A stretch of DNA of 64,000 nucleotides from Haloquadratum walsbyi J07HQW2 (GCF_000415985.1 NZ_KE356561.1:2388289-2452288), one strand, 5' to 3'. Counted from the stretch's first letter, positions 37,426 through 46,076 are shown. The notes: generated from the sequence alone by a model not told the origin. Program-made: numbers and translations.

Positions 37426-37629
37426 TCATATACCAATATAGTGACACCGTCTCTCAGGCGTTTCAGTTGGAAATCCGTCTACAGTATCACATATCAACTC
37501 AAATACCATTGCATGTTGTCTCATCTTTCCTCCGTTGCGATCTATTAGATCGTCTGATTCCTCACTGGACACACTATCAGTGTCTGTGTGGCTACCAGGA
37601 TACTCATCATCACTTGCAGAATCCATCAT
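37426..37629 (-). CDS. Possible small acidic protein upstream of the molybdoenzyme
   Basis: 67 residues, ending three bases before the molybdoenzyme start, so co-transcription is plausible. The N-terminal half is very rich in Asp, Ser and Glu (a run such as SDDEYPGSHTDTDSVSSEES), normal for haloarchaeal disordered segments. The C-terminal half has FELICDTVDGFPTETPERR. No family recognised. It could be real, or a frame kept open by acidic codon bias. Confidence 0.35.
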   Translation of the reverse strand: MMDSASDDEYPGSHTDTDSVSSEESDDLIDRNGGKMRQHAMVFELICDTVDGFPTETPERRCHYIGI

Positions 37630-37869
37630 CGTATGCGTACGACGTTCTCAACATGCCAGGCAATTGAAACTGCCGGCGAATTAATATATTTCCTGTTTGG
37701 CTCTGAGTCATCCTGAACCTGGATAGTTAACGAATTTCTCCGCTGCCCGTTCAATGAGACATATAATTCGAATATACTAGCTGGATTGATTGAAGCTTGG
37801 TTTTGATTTTCGTCAGTGTATCTACTTGTTAGATATGACTATACTGGCTGTAAACTAAAGAAATTGTAG

Positions 37870-37942
37870 CGTCCTGACGGAGATTTGAACTCCGGTCCCT
37901 GGCTCCGCAAGCCAAGAGGATAGTCCACTACCCTACCAGGAC
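37870..37942 (-). tRNA. tRNA-Arg (anticodon GCG)
   Basis: 73 nt on the minus strand. Acceptor GTCCTGG pairs with TCAGGAC (one G-U pair), discriminator G. The anticodon loop is TTGCGGA, giving GCG (reads CGC/CGU). The T-arm contains GGAGTTCAAATCTCC. No intron and no encoded CCA. Confidence 0.94.
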
Positions 37943-38122
37943 TTATATTGAATATCATACATTCACTTATCAGCGTTACGGTGTGTAAAATTATATATTA
38001 CAATTGGCATATCGACACATTGCGACAAGACCTCGCGCGTGATATCGGCAACAACGCTTTATAACGAATAATAATACCTGTTCACAATATATCGACGCAG
38101 TATTCTTATCGCGACCGTTTTT

Positions 38123-38665
38123 ATGATTAATGAGTCACTTGCCGGCTGTGTGGGTCAAGGTCTATCATCACCGTCAGTGCCATCATCAGCAGAGAGTAAC
38201 CAATCCCCAAGGTCACCAAACATCAACACAACACTCACTCAGAATGAACAATGTGAATCAGAGGGCGATGCAACGGTGAAATTCAGTTCTGATGGTGATA
38301 AGCAATCAGTCACCAGTGTTGTCATCGATGGTTGTGCTTTCGGACAAAATGGTTGCTCTATACCAATACTCACACAAACATCTCTCAATAAAGAATCCGG
38401 ATCAACACAGTCAGTAAACAATGTGACCAACACCTACGCTGATACCGACTCCGTCATTACCGTTTTAATCACAACAACTGTTAATCAAAACGCTGCAGAA
38501 ATGTGTACGCAGGCTCTTACCCCAGTTGGATATTCGGTCCATATGAATATTGAGTTTGATTCTTGTCTAGATGATAATGACTATGAGCACTGGACAGTTC
38601 GCGTCATTCATGAGGATATAAACGGTCGTCAGGTCGTTGCGCATATGAGAATACCACGAGAATAA
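38123..38665 (+). CDS. Hypothetical protein, six cysteines
   Basis: 180 residues, Ser/Thr/Asn-rich, with no signal peptide or membrane helix. Cysteines are scattered (in LAGCVGQG, NEQCESEG, DGCAFGQNGC, EMCTQAL and FDSCLDD). The C-terminal part GYSVHMNIEFDSCLDDNDYE, then HWTVRVIHEDINGRQVVA, looks like a folded mixed-beta segment; the N-terminal 45 residues look disordered. I do not recognise the family. It is flanked by tRNA-Arg and the RPA gene and shows codon use similar to other genes. Confidence 0.55.
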   Translation: MINESLAGCVGQGLSSPSVPSSAESNQSPRSPNINTTLTQNEQCESEGDATVKFSSDGDKQSVTSVVIDGCAFGQNGCSIPILTQTSLNKESGSTQSVNNVTNTYADTDSVITVLITTTVNQNAAEMCTQALTPVGYSVHMNIEFDSCLDDNDYEHWTVRVIHEDINGRQVVAHMRIPRE

Positions 38666-38716
38666 TGCTCATGATTATCTTCTCACTGTCACCGTTGACA
38701 CGATAATTGTTAACCG

Positions 38717-38986
38717 ATGGTCCACCCTAATACAAATATGACTATGAACACATTCACACCCCTTGCAAGCGCTACGTTACCTGTGCGTCTTAGGGCGCAT
38801 ATCGGTACTAATACAACAGCAACACTGAGCATGGTAGTCAAAATGACTAGTATGATACAGGATTGTATCTATCAATCTATTTTATACATCGACAATGACC
38901 AAGATGATATCAATACCTATACTGATGTGATCACAGCTTACACATCTCTAGTTCTGTCTGCAAATATGGAGGTGTCTATGTCATGA
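38717..38986 (+). CDS. Doubtful ORF coupled to the RPA start
   Basis: 89 codons whose TGA overlaps the ATG of the RPA gene by four bases, with GGAGGTG at 38968-38974 inside it as a good ribosome-binding site for RPA. The translated product is Thr/Met/Ile-rich and unlike an acidic haloarchaeal protein, and no motif is visible. It could be a real upstream gene, a leader ORF or chance. The positional overlap and the Shine-Dalgarno sequence are the only support. Confidence 0.22.
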   Translation: MVHPNTNMTMNTFTPLASATLPVRLRAHIGTNTTATLSMVVKMTSMIQDCIYQSILYIDNDQDDINTYTDVITAYTSLVLSANMEVSMS

Positions 38987-40515
38987 GCTCAATGGCTGAT
39001 ATCTATGATGAACTTGACACCGATGTCTCTCGTGAGGAGTTTGAGTCAGCTGTTGAGGATAAAGTTGATCAGATGGGTGGACTTGCCGATGAGGAAACAG
39101 CGGCGAAATTAATTGCACATGAACTCCGCGATGAAGAAGTCAAAGGCATTGCGGATATTGAACCAGGAATGGATGAAGCGAAATTCCTTGCAAAAGTGCT
39201 CCAGATTGGCGATCGTCGCACATTCGAACGTGATGGTGACGCAGAAGATGGTAGTGTAGTCAACGTTGAGGTTGCTGATTCCTCTGGGCGCATTCGCGTT
39301 GCAATGTGGGACGACATGGCTAATGATGCCATTGAACGACTTGAATCTGGACAAATTCTCCGTATTGGTGGTCGACCAAAAGATGGATTTGACGGTGTTG
39401 AGATTGATGTTGATACCGTCGAACCTGCACCTGATGCTGAGGTCAATGTTGATGTCGACTCTGTAAACACACACCGTATTGAGGATCTCTCGTTAGGTCT
39501 TTCAGATGTAAATCTTCGCGGTCGCGTGCTCAGCACTGATGAAATCCGAATTTTTGACCGTGATGATGGCTCTGAGGGTCGCGTTGCTAACCTCAGTGTT
39601 GGTGACCCTACCGGTCGTGTCCGGATTACCCTCTGGGATGACAGCGCAAGTCTTGTAGAGTCGATTACTCCAGATGATAGTATTGAGATTGTCGATGGGT
39701 ACGTGCGCGAACGAGAAGGAACACTTGAATTGCATGTCGGCGACCGTGGTACAATTGAGTTAATTGACGAGGATATCGAATACGTTCCGGATGCGAACCC
39801 GATTGAGGAAGTGGTGATCGATGAGACAGCTGATATCGCTGGTGGCGTGATTGAAACAGACACAAAACGAACGTTTGATCGCGACGATGGGTCAGAAGGA
39901 CAAGTTCGAAATGTCCGGATTCGTGATGAAACCGGTGATATTCGCGTTGCGTTGTGGGGTGATAAAGCCGACCTTGATATTGATCTTGCTGACTATGTCG
40001 TATGTACCGACGTCGAAATCCAGGAGGGATGGCAGGATGATCATGAGGCCTCAGCTGGATGGCGATCAACGGTCTACAGACTTGATGAACGCCCTGAAGA
40101 TGCGGCAACCACAGTGGAATCGTCTACTGACCAACAACCGCAAACAACCGAAACATCAGGGCTTGATGCTTTCGCGGCGGGGTCAGAACCCGATGAAACA
40201 ACAACCACCTCATCATCGACATCTCCTGATTCGATTGGTGATAACACTGACAATGAAGGTGAACAAGCTGCGTCTGATGGGGGTGCTACAACTATTGATT
40301 CCATGCATACGACCGAAAATGACGATATAACACACGACGATGTTGAGTCATTCACGGGCACGGTTGTCCAGGCCGGTAGTCCGGTTGTTCTTGATAATGG
40401 AACTGATACTCGTCGCGTTGAGACAAACGAATCGTTACGACTTGGTGAAGTTATTACCGTAACCGGACCGACAGATGGACAAACAATCACGCCTACTGAA
40501 ATTGATCACTCCTGA
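38983..40515 (+). CDS. rpa2: Single-stranded DNA-binding protein RPA with several OB folds
   Basis: 510 residues. Three OB-fold repeats are visible. The first begins with FLAKVLQIGDRRTFERDG around residue 68. The second begins NLRGRVLSTDEIRIFDRDDG around 172. The third contains TKRTFDRDDGSEGQVRNVRI around 293. A Thr/Ser/Asp-rich linker (about 375-450) leads to a fourth short OB-like end (FTGTVVQAGSPVVLDNGTDT). The N-terminus MADIYDELDTDVSREEFESA is typical of the essential haloarchaeal RPA2, and the neighbouring histone and deacetylase genes also match the surroundings of haloarchaeal rpa2 as I remember them. It should protect ssDNA in replication and repair. ATG 38983 has GGAGGTG upstream; ATG 38992 is an alternative. 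Confidence 0.88.
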   Translation: MSSMADIYDELDTDVSREEFESAVEDKVDQMGGLADEETAAKLIAHELRDEEVKGIADIEPGMDEAKFLAKVLQIGDRRTFERDGDAEDGSVVNVEVADSSGRIRVAMWDDMANDAIERLESGQILRIGGRPKDGFDGVEIDVDTVEPAPDAEVNVDVDSVNTHRIEDLSLGLSDVNLRGRVLSTDEIRIFDRDDGSEGRVANLSVGDPTGRVRITLWDDSASLVESITPDDSIEIVDGYVREREGTLELHVGDRGTIELIDEDIEYVPDANPIEEVVIDETADIAGGVIETDTKRTFDRDDGSEGQVRNVRIRDETGDIRVALWGDKADLDIDLADYVVCTDVEIQEGWQDDHEASAGWRSTVYRLDERPEDAATTVESSTDQQPQTTETSGLDAFAAGSEPDETTTTSSSTSPDSIGDNTDNEGEQAASDGGATTIDSMHTTENDDITHDDVESFTGTVVQAGSPVVLDNGTDTRRVETNESLRLGEVITVTGPTDGQTITPTEIDHS

Positions 40516-40726
40516 TGAAGAATCTCGCTAATATCGTCAATACCCCTGAGCGTGATGATTAATTGATTTGATTAGCTGATGCTTACGCATATAATAATCG
40601 AATTGAATCATATCAGATTACACCGGACTAGCGGACGCCGTCATATGTTTCGGTGAATATTACGTCGATGCCATATGACTGTGTGACCCCCATACTGGGG
40701 ATGTATGTGACGATAGTACGGAAAGG

Positions 40727-40732
40727 ATTATA
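40727..40732 (+). promoter_or_regulatory. TATA element of the histone gene
   Basis: ATTATA ends 26 nt before the ATG at 40758 with a purine-rich GGAAAGG directly upstream as a BRE-like element. This spacing places transcription start at or next to the start codon, so the histone mRNA is probably leaderless. Confidence 0.5.
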
Positions 40733-40757
40733 CCATACTCGTACCCGATGTATGTGT

Positions 40758-41189
40758 ATGAGTGTCGAGCTACCGTTCGCCCCTGTGGACACTATTATCC
40801 GTGGGAAGGCCGGTGAACTTCGTGTCAGTGCGGGTGCAGCTGAGGAGTTGGCTTATCGCATCCAAACACACGGAGCCACCCTTGCGGTCACCGCTGCAAA
40901 AGAAGCGGCTGCTGATGACCGAAAAACGCTGATGGCGGCTGATTTTGATGTCCAACAGGTTATCTCACGTCGGGAACTCGAACTCCCCATTGCACCAATC
41001 GACCGTATTGCTCGCCTTCGCATTGATAACCGATACCGTGTATCGATGGACGCTCGGATTGCACTTGCGGATATTCTTGAAGACTACGCGAATAACGTCG
41101 CAAATGCGGCTGCGATCCTTGCTCGGCACGCTGATCGACGGACGATACAGGCTGAAGATATTGAAACATACTTTCAGTTGTTTGAGTAA
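40758..41189 (+). CDS. hstA: Archaeal histone, tandem double histone fold
   Basis: 143 residues from ATG 40758 (MSVELPFAPVDTIIRG); longer upstream starts would pass through the promoter. Two complete histone folds are fused head to tail. The first runs from LPFAPVDTIIRGKAGELRVS to about residue 70 (LMAADFDVQQVISRREL). The second starts with LPIAPIDRIARLRIDNRYRV and ends with RTIQAEDIETYFQLFE. A single-chain doublet is the normal haloarchaeal histone form. It should wrap or organise DNA, or act as a regulator. The acetylase-type deacetylase gene follows after 4 bases and is probably co-transcribed. Confidence 0.93.
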   Translation: MSVELPFAPVDTIIRGKAGELRVSAGAAEELAYRIQTHGATLAVTAAKEAAADDRKTLMAADFDVQQVISRRELELPIAPIDRIARLRIDNRYRVSMDARIALADILEDYANNVANAAAILARHADRRTIQAEDIETYFQLFE

Positions 41190-41193
41190 TACA

Positions 41194-42207
41194 ATGCAGT
41201 TTGGGTACAGCGAGATTTGTCTCGCACACGATACTGGTAACCGACACCCTGAAACCGCAGACCGAATTCGAGCTATCCGCCGTGCTCTTGCAAAGCGACA
41301 TGGGGCATCGTATATTGATCCGAAGCCGGCGACTGATGCAGATATTGCAACCGTTCACGATAGTGAGTATATTAGGGAGATTCGCGACTTTTGCGAATCT
41401 GGTGGCGGCAACTGGGATCCAGATACAGTTGCCTCAACAAATACATGGGAGGCAGCACTCGCCTCCGCCGGACTCGCACAGTGGGCTGCTCGTGTCGCTG
41501 TCAACGGAGCCAGCGGCCGGCAAACGCCATTTTCTGTTGGTCGTCCACCTGGACATCATGCGGTTGGAGATGACGCTATGGGATTTTGTTTTATCAATAA
41601 TGCCGCTGTTGCCGCTCAAACACTCATTGATGATCCCGACTCAGGTGTTGATACAGCAGCCATTTTCGATTGGGATGTCCACCATGGAAATGGAACTCAG
41701 GATATTTTCTATGATAATGGTGATGTTCTTTATGCATCGACACATGAAGATGGTCTTTATCCTGGCACCGGGGCTATCGAGGAAACTGGTGCGGGTGATG
41801 GGAAGGGTACAACACTAAATATTCCACTCTCGGTCGGTGCTGGTGACGCAGAGTATCTTCACGTCATTAATACTATCATTCGCCCTGTTATCGAGTCATT
41901 CGACCCTGATTTATTTATTATTAGTGCAGGCTTTGATGCACACCGACATGACCCAATCTCACGGATGCGTATCTCAACAGAGGGATATGCTCTTCTCACC
42001 GATCGTGTCCGCTCGCTCGCGAGTGATGTTGATGCCGGTCTTGCATTTGTGCTTGAAGGTGGATATGGACTCGATACCCTCGCCGATGGTGTCTCAATCG
42101 TTCATGAGACATTTGATGGTCGAAAACCGCTTGACCACGATGGTGAACCAGATAAGGAAATTAAGACCCTTGCTGATGATATCCGGACAACACATGGGTT
42201 TGAATGA
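41194..42207 (+). CDS. Histone deacetylase-like zinc hydrolase (class II/acetoin-utilisation type)
   Basis: 337 residues from ATG 41194. Motifs in order: LAHDTGNRHPETADRIRAI at the N-terminus, VGRPPGHHAVGDDAMGFCF near 114 with the catalytic His-His pair, IFDWDVHHGNGTQDIF near 157 with zinc ligands Asp and His, ASTHEDGLYPGTGA near 180, and FIISAGFDAHRHDPISRM near 242 with the third zinc Asp. GGYGLDTLADGV near the end completes the family pattern. It should remove acetyl or related acyl groups from lysine or from small amides. It is called hdaI in Haloferax by position and similarity as I recall. The four bases between it and the histone stop suggest one transcript. Confidence 0.9.
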   Translation: MQFGYSEICLAHDTGNRHPETADRIRAIRRALAKRHGASYIDPKPATDADIATVHDSEYIREIRDFCESGGGNWDPDTVASTNTWEAALASAGLAQWAARVAVNGASGRQTPFSVGRPPGHHAVGDDAMGFCFINNAAVAAQTLIDDPDSGVDTAAIFDWDVHHGNGTQDIFYDNGDVLYASTHEDGLYPGTGAIEETGAGDGKGTTLNIPLSVGAGDAEYLHVINTIIRPVIESFDPDLFIISAGFDAHRHDPISRMRISTEGYALLTDRVRSLASDVDAGLAFVLEGGYGLDTLADGVSIVHETFDGRKPLDHDGEPDKEIKTLADDIRTTHGFE

Positions 42208-42293
42208 TCCACTCAGTACCCACACACTGATGACCCCTTGAGATTACATTTCAATTCGAAATTCAGCTCAAATACGGTTAATACTCAGATACC

Positions 42294-43682
42294 CTAGGCC
42301 ATTGGTTCAAAATACTGAGTCAGTGATTCACCAAACTCAGATGTCAAGGCTGTAATCTCATCCTCAACAAGCACTGTGTATGTATTGGCAAGCGCCTCTT
42401 CAATCTGTGCGCCAAGACCAACACTGAAAATCGACCCCGATCGAAGAAACGCTGCTGCGTCTGTCCATGTCCGCTCACGTTCGACAACATATCGATCACC
42501 GTCGATAAATGGTCCATAAGCCTCGGAATCGCTATCATAGGCTGTGTAGAATTCACCTGCATGTTCACGAACAGCGACTGGTGGACCGGTGTGACGTTCA
42601 ATCGTTGGATGATACCGGTGCATGAGTTCAATAAAAAGAACCGCTTTGTCGTCTGCGAAGGTCGCTGTCCGAACAATGTCGAACCCCTCCGTCTCAAGTG
42701 CTGTTTGTATCCCTTGTATTGACTTCTGTAGTTGTGGATACAACTGGTCATCGACGATATCAGGCGAATCAAACACAAGCGCTATTGGCGATGTTCCGCG
42801 ACGTTGGAGATGCGACTGAAGTGTTTCAGCGTCCATCCCTACAGTCGCCTCAGCTGGCGACTCAAAGTATGTCTGTGTTGGCTTTGTGAGAAACTGCCGT
42901 GCATAGTGTTGGAGCCGAGAGACATTTGTAGCCGAGCAGACGGCAGCAACGTTCCGCGTTGGATCTGTCGGGTCAACAACTATGAGCGGATCGTCATGAG
43001 TCGCCGTTGCATGTTCTTCCGGATCAATCTCAATCGGGGGCTGCCACTTCGCTGCAGCCTTGAGCACCCCTTCAAAATCGCCGTATTCCATCACGAGTAA
43101 CTCTGTGAGATATCCTGAGAATCCACGCGTCCGGAGGTCGCTTCCATATACCCTGGTTCCCTTGAGGAACTTTTTCAACACTCGGACTGCTGCAGCAGCT
43201 GTTTCATCTATCCGCGTCTGAAGATATCGATTATGATGTGGAGTCCGATCAACTGCTGATTGGAGTTCGCTTCCAGCATCAATATTATAACATGGGACAA
43301 GGTCAATTTCAAATCCCTCAAATCTGCCAGTGATATATGGATGCTCAGCGTACTCTTCATGTCCCGATGGGAGCACAGCATTCCCTATCCTCAGTCCATA
43401 CTCTTCGAGGGCTTCTCGATTAAGATCTGCTGGGAACCGAATAAAAAGATCAATATCACGGTCGCCCGCCAACCATGTGCCTCTAGCTGTTGACCCAACC
43501 TGGATTACATCTGCGTTAACCGAAAGTGACTCAATTTCAGTTATGACACGATCACGTAGCCGACCGGTGGCTTGTCGCATCGCTTCGCGTTCAGCGGCAT
43601 CTGGGTCAACCTGGTCGCGTATCTGTTTGATGACCATGCGATGCTCAGATCCAAATCCGTCTCCAGAATCACCCTCACTCAT
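42294..43682 (-). CDS. cca: CCA tRNA nucleotidyltransferase, archaeal class I
   Basis: 462 residues, the normal length for archaeal class I enzymes. The nucleotidyltransferase motif VGSTARGTWLAGDRDIDLF (GS then DxD) lies near residue 62, and the third catalytic Asp is in GFEIDLVPCYNI near 124. TPHHNRYLQTRI and KKFLKGTRVYGSDLRTRGFS follow, with GYLTELLVMEYGDFEGVL. The tail domain contains GPPVAVREHAGEFYTAYDSD. It adds or repairs the 3' CCA of tRNAs; tRNA genes in this window lack encoded CCA, consistent with need for it. Convergent with the deacetylase. Confidence 0.95.
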   Translation of the reverse strand: MSEGDSGDGFGSEHRMVIKQIRDQVDPDAAEREAMRQATGRLRDRVITEIESLSVNADVIQVGSTARGTWLAGDRDIDLFIRFPADLNREALEEYGLRIGNAVLPSGHEEYAEHPYITGRFEGFEIDLVPCYNIDAGSELQSAVDRTPHHNRYLQTRIDETAAAAVRVLKKFLKGTRVYGSDLRTRGFSGYLTELLVMEYGDFEGVLKAAAKWQPPIEIDPEEHATATHDDPLIVVDPTDPTRNVAAVCSATNVSRLQHYARQFLTKPTQTYFESPAEATVGMDAETLQSHLQRRGTSPIALVFDSPDIVDDQLYPQLQKSIQGIQTALETEGFDIVRTATFADDKAVLFIELMHRYHPTIERHTGPPVAVREHAGEFYTAYDSDSEAYGPFIDGDRYVVERERTWTDAAAFLRSGSIFSVGLGAQIEEALANTYTVLVEDEITALTSEFGESLTQYFEPMA

Positions 43683-43833
43683 GATCCATCCCCATCTTTG
43701 TCATATTTACAACTGCTATTGTCGAAAGGGTATCGATACCGCTTAAGATAGCATTACTCACCCATTCTACTGCTTCTTGACCACGAAGCGAAAGCCATAT
43801 TATATTACCTCGGTTTATTTTTGAATACATTGA

Positions 43834-43906
43834 GCCGTCGTAGCTCAGTTGGTAGAGCACCTCGCTGTTAACGAGGTGGTCCCAGGTTCGAGCCCTGGCG
43901 ACGGCG
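43834..43906 (+). tRNA. tRNA-Asn (anticodon GTT)
   Basis: 73 nt. Acceptor GCCGTCG pairs with CGACGGC, discriminator G. The anticodon stem TCGC/ACGA-type pairing encloses loop CTGTTAA, giving GTT. The T-arm contains CCAGGTTCGAGCCCTGG. No intron, no CCA. Confidence 0.95.
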
Positions 43907-44169
43907 TGTTAGTTGCATTCCTGCATCTTATGCCTTTTTATCCCGTGGATTATATAAGATCATTATTACTTGGGTTGTCACAACAGTCCATTCTTACAAA
44001 GATGATTCAGAGTGAGAACTATGCTCATGAATATACCAATGGCTATCTCGGCTGTTGTGTTTTGAACTCAATCTTTGGATAATTGCTCTCACATAGGATT
44101 GTGATACTGTGACTATTCAGTGATCGTCGAAGATAACACATAAGAACGTCACTCCAAATTTTCATATGA

Positions 44170-44244
44170 GGGCCCTTAGCTCAGTCTGGTGAGAGCGCTC
44201 GGCTCATAACCGAGTGGTCGTTGGTTCGAATCCGACAGGGCCCA
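44170..44244 (+). tRNA. tRNA with CAT anticodon (Ile2 or elongator Met)
   Basis: 75 nt. Acceptor GGGCCCT pairs with AGGGCCC, discriminator A. The anticodon loop CTCATAA gives CAT. It lacks initiator features (A1-U72-type start, GGG/CCC anticodon stem). Haloarchaeal elongator tRNA-Met genes often carry an intron, and this one does not, and the GGGCCC acceptor with A73 suits tRNA-Ile, so the Ile2 identity (modified C34) is favoured. Not decided from sequence alone. Confidence 0.88.
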
Positions 44245-44681
44245 TCTACTCAACCCTTGCTGTCTAATCACTGTACAAAATAGTCTTATTGATATAATGT
44301 CATGATACATCCGATGTGATCTTACCCGGCAAACATTATCTGTCTATACTGCCCTGCGATTTCAAATAGCTGATGCTGAAAATGAGCGTCCGTGAGGTAG
44401 CCAGCATGGAATGATATTCTTGAATATGCCATCCACATCAAGCTGCATAGGGTGTCTGTTCATGTTTCTTCACCTGAAGCCGTCCTCACTGTTGTAGTTA
44501 TGTTGAATCTCGCAACTAGTGAGGAGTTGATTAGTCCTGCCACATATAGATATATCTCATCCATGTCAATCATTCAGACTTGTCGTATGTCTTCAGTATG
44601 GGTATGAATATAAGTATGAAAACGGTGATTCGGAAATCTTTTGAATATTACCGGAATACTGTTGTTATACGCGCAAGTCGT
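44245..44681. other. Intergenic region between two tRNA genes
   Basis: About 435 bases with no convincing gene on either strand. Composition resembles other AT-rich gaps here. Confidence 0.5.
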
Positions 44682-44754
44682 GCCGGTGTAGCTCAGCTGG
44701 GAGAGCGGTTCCTTTGTAAGGAATAGGTCGAGAGTTCAAATCTCTCCACCGGCT
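44682..44754 (+). tRNA. tRNA-Thr (anticodon TGT)
   Basis: 73 nt. Acceptor GCCGGTG pairs with CACCGGC, discriminator T, as in archaeal tRNA-Thr. The anticodon stem GTTCC/GGAAT encloses TTTGTAA, giving TGT. The T-arm contains GAGTTCAAATCTC. No intron, no CCA. Confidence 0.93.
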
Positions 44755-45046
44755 TACTGTCGTCTATTTTTCCTTATTTTCATCATCGAAAATCAGAGGG
44801 GGCTATTGGTTGAATACTTTCTTTATTGAGTTGCACCCGTGGCAGAGATAGTCGAGCCAATCTGATGTTCGCTCAATGTTTCCTCACTCAGCTCAGGTTG
44901 ACGATTTCGTCACATTTCTCAATAGCTTCGTCTAAATAATGTGGTTTATAATTATAGTGACAGCTTAGGCAGTGAGCTTCACAGACCAGTATAGACAATT
45001 TGATGTTCGGATCTGATAAAGTTCATTTGATTCACACATTCTATAC
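44755..45046. other. Intergenic region with a possible Cys-rich coding remnant
   Basis: On the minus strand at about 44888-45013 a frame without an ATG reads CEAHCLSCHYNYKPHYLDEA, then IEKCDEIVNLS and a stop. Three cysteines with C-x3-C-x2-C spacing and helix-like acidic residues look like a leftover of a small zinc-binding protein. Nothing else is supported. Confidence 0.3.
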
Positions 45047-45319
45047 TCACCTCAGTCGTAACAGTGCCACACTGCCGCATTCTATACACCTATATTCGTT
45101 CTCAAATCCTGCTTCTTCCGAAAACAAACACTGAATTGCCTCCTGTGACTGGTGAGCACTCATACACTGGAAATAAGACTCGCGCCCTATTCCTGCCAAA
45201 TCAACCGTCTGTATTGAGTCTGCACTGTTGACGACATACGCTGGAACACCATGGTCTAATGCCTGATTTGAGTTCATATATTCTATTGTACCTTCCCAAT
45301 TAAGTGGAAATTGAACCAA
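45047..45319 (-). CDS. Small hypothetical protein with C-terminal CxxC
   Basis: 90 residues. The N-terminal half contains NSNQALDHGVPAYVVNSADS and the C-terminal part ECMS-like and CxxC elements: FQCMSAHQSQEAIQC and YRCIECGSVALLRLR. A C-terminal Cys-x2-Cys with an earlier Cys pair suggests zinc binding. I do not recognise the family. It lies in a sparse region downstream of three tRNA genes, close to the Cys-rich remnant at 44888-45013. Confidence 0.42.
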   Translation of the reverse strand: MVQFPLNWEGTIEYMNSNQALDHGVPAYVVNSADSIQTVDLAGIGRESYFQCMSAHQSQEAIQCLFSEEAGFENEYRCIECGSVALLRLR

Positions 45320-45521
45320 ACCGGATACCGGCTCACCAGACTAAAACTATCTGTGTGACCTCACCAACACATTCTATGTGGTCTCTAAATGGCACTTCAC
45401 GATTGATCGATCAATATTGTGGGGCACAGCTACCTGTTGGAGTCTAGCTATATTAGTTATATATCGCCACGCTATCAACTAGCCCATCTATGTTTATGAT
45501 ATCAGTATGCAGTGTAATGAC

Positions 45522-46076
45522 TCAGAACACAGTAACTGTAGGCAGCACTGAGTAATATACTTCGTGTAAGATAGTAGTCATAAAAGCTGTTGCCCCGCTT
45601 GCCAGAAGTGCTGTATTCCAGCGTTTATCATCAGCAGTACAAAGACCGAGCGCAGGGGACCATAAACTGAATGGCCATAGCGGTTTCACTTTGAATCCAC
45701 CTCCTTTCGTCAGCGCGTCGGTGATGATATGGGTAAGAATAGAAATTACCACCACTCCAGCGAAAAACGCCCAGACGGTAGATGGGACTATCACTGCTGT
45801 TGAAATAAGATTATGTTCGACAGCTAATTGCTGTCCAAAATGAAATGGATAAGTGACTGTACTCGCTGAAATAAATGCAAGTATGAATGCGAACAAGACA
45901 CTGTGTGTTGGTCCCCGGTGGCTAATGATACTTTCAGGGATATATTGATCTTGATCAGGAACGCGAGCATAAATCATCATCACTGTTGTTGCAATCATGC
46001 CAGTGATTATCCCTAATACGAGTACACAGACTGCTCCTACAAATAGTGTAGTTCCATAGTGTCCCTCTCGATGCAT
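45522..46076 (-). CDS. YdjM/DUF457-like membrane-bound metal-dependent hydrolase family protein
   Basis: 184 residues with about four membrane helices. Conserved His/Asp positions of the family are visible: MHREGHYGTTLF at the N-terminus, SIISHRGPTHSVLFAFI near 50, and ILTHIITDALTKGGGFKVKP near 113, followed by the LWPFS turn. The family is named after YdjM and predicted to be a metal hydrolase, but a reaction is not established. ATG 46076 is used. Single gene; the neighbours point in other directions. Confidence 0.82.
   Translation of the reverse strand: MHREGHYGTTLFVGAVCVLVLGIITGMIATTVMMIYARVPDQDQYIPESIISHRGPTHSVLFAFILAFISASTVTYPFHFGQQLAVEHNLISTAVIVPSTVWAFFAGVVVISILTHIITDALTKGGGFKVKPLWPFSLWSPALGLCTADDKRWNTALLASGATAFMTTILHEVYYSVLPTVTVF

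Noticed and set aside
39069-39863. 264-codon frame on the minus strand inside the RPA gene
   Set aside because: It is antisense to conserved OB folds; the product is Ser/Arg-rich and basic, unlike the acidic haloarchaeal proteome. It is a shadow of codon bias.
44170-44244. Initiator tRNA-Met
   Set aside because: The acceptor starts with G1-C72 and the anticodon stem lacks the three G-C pairs of initiators, so it is not an initiator.
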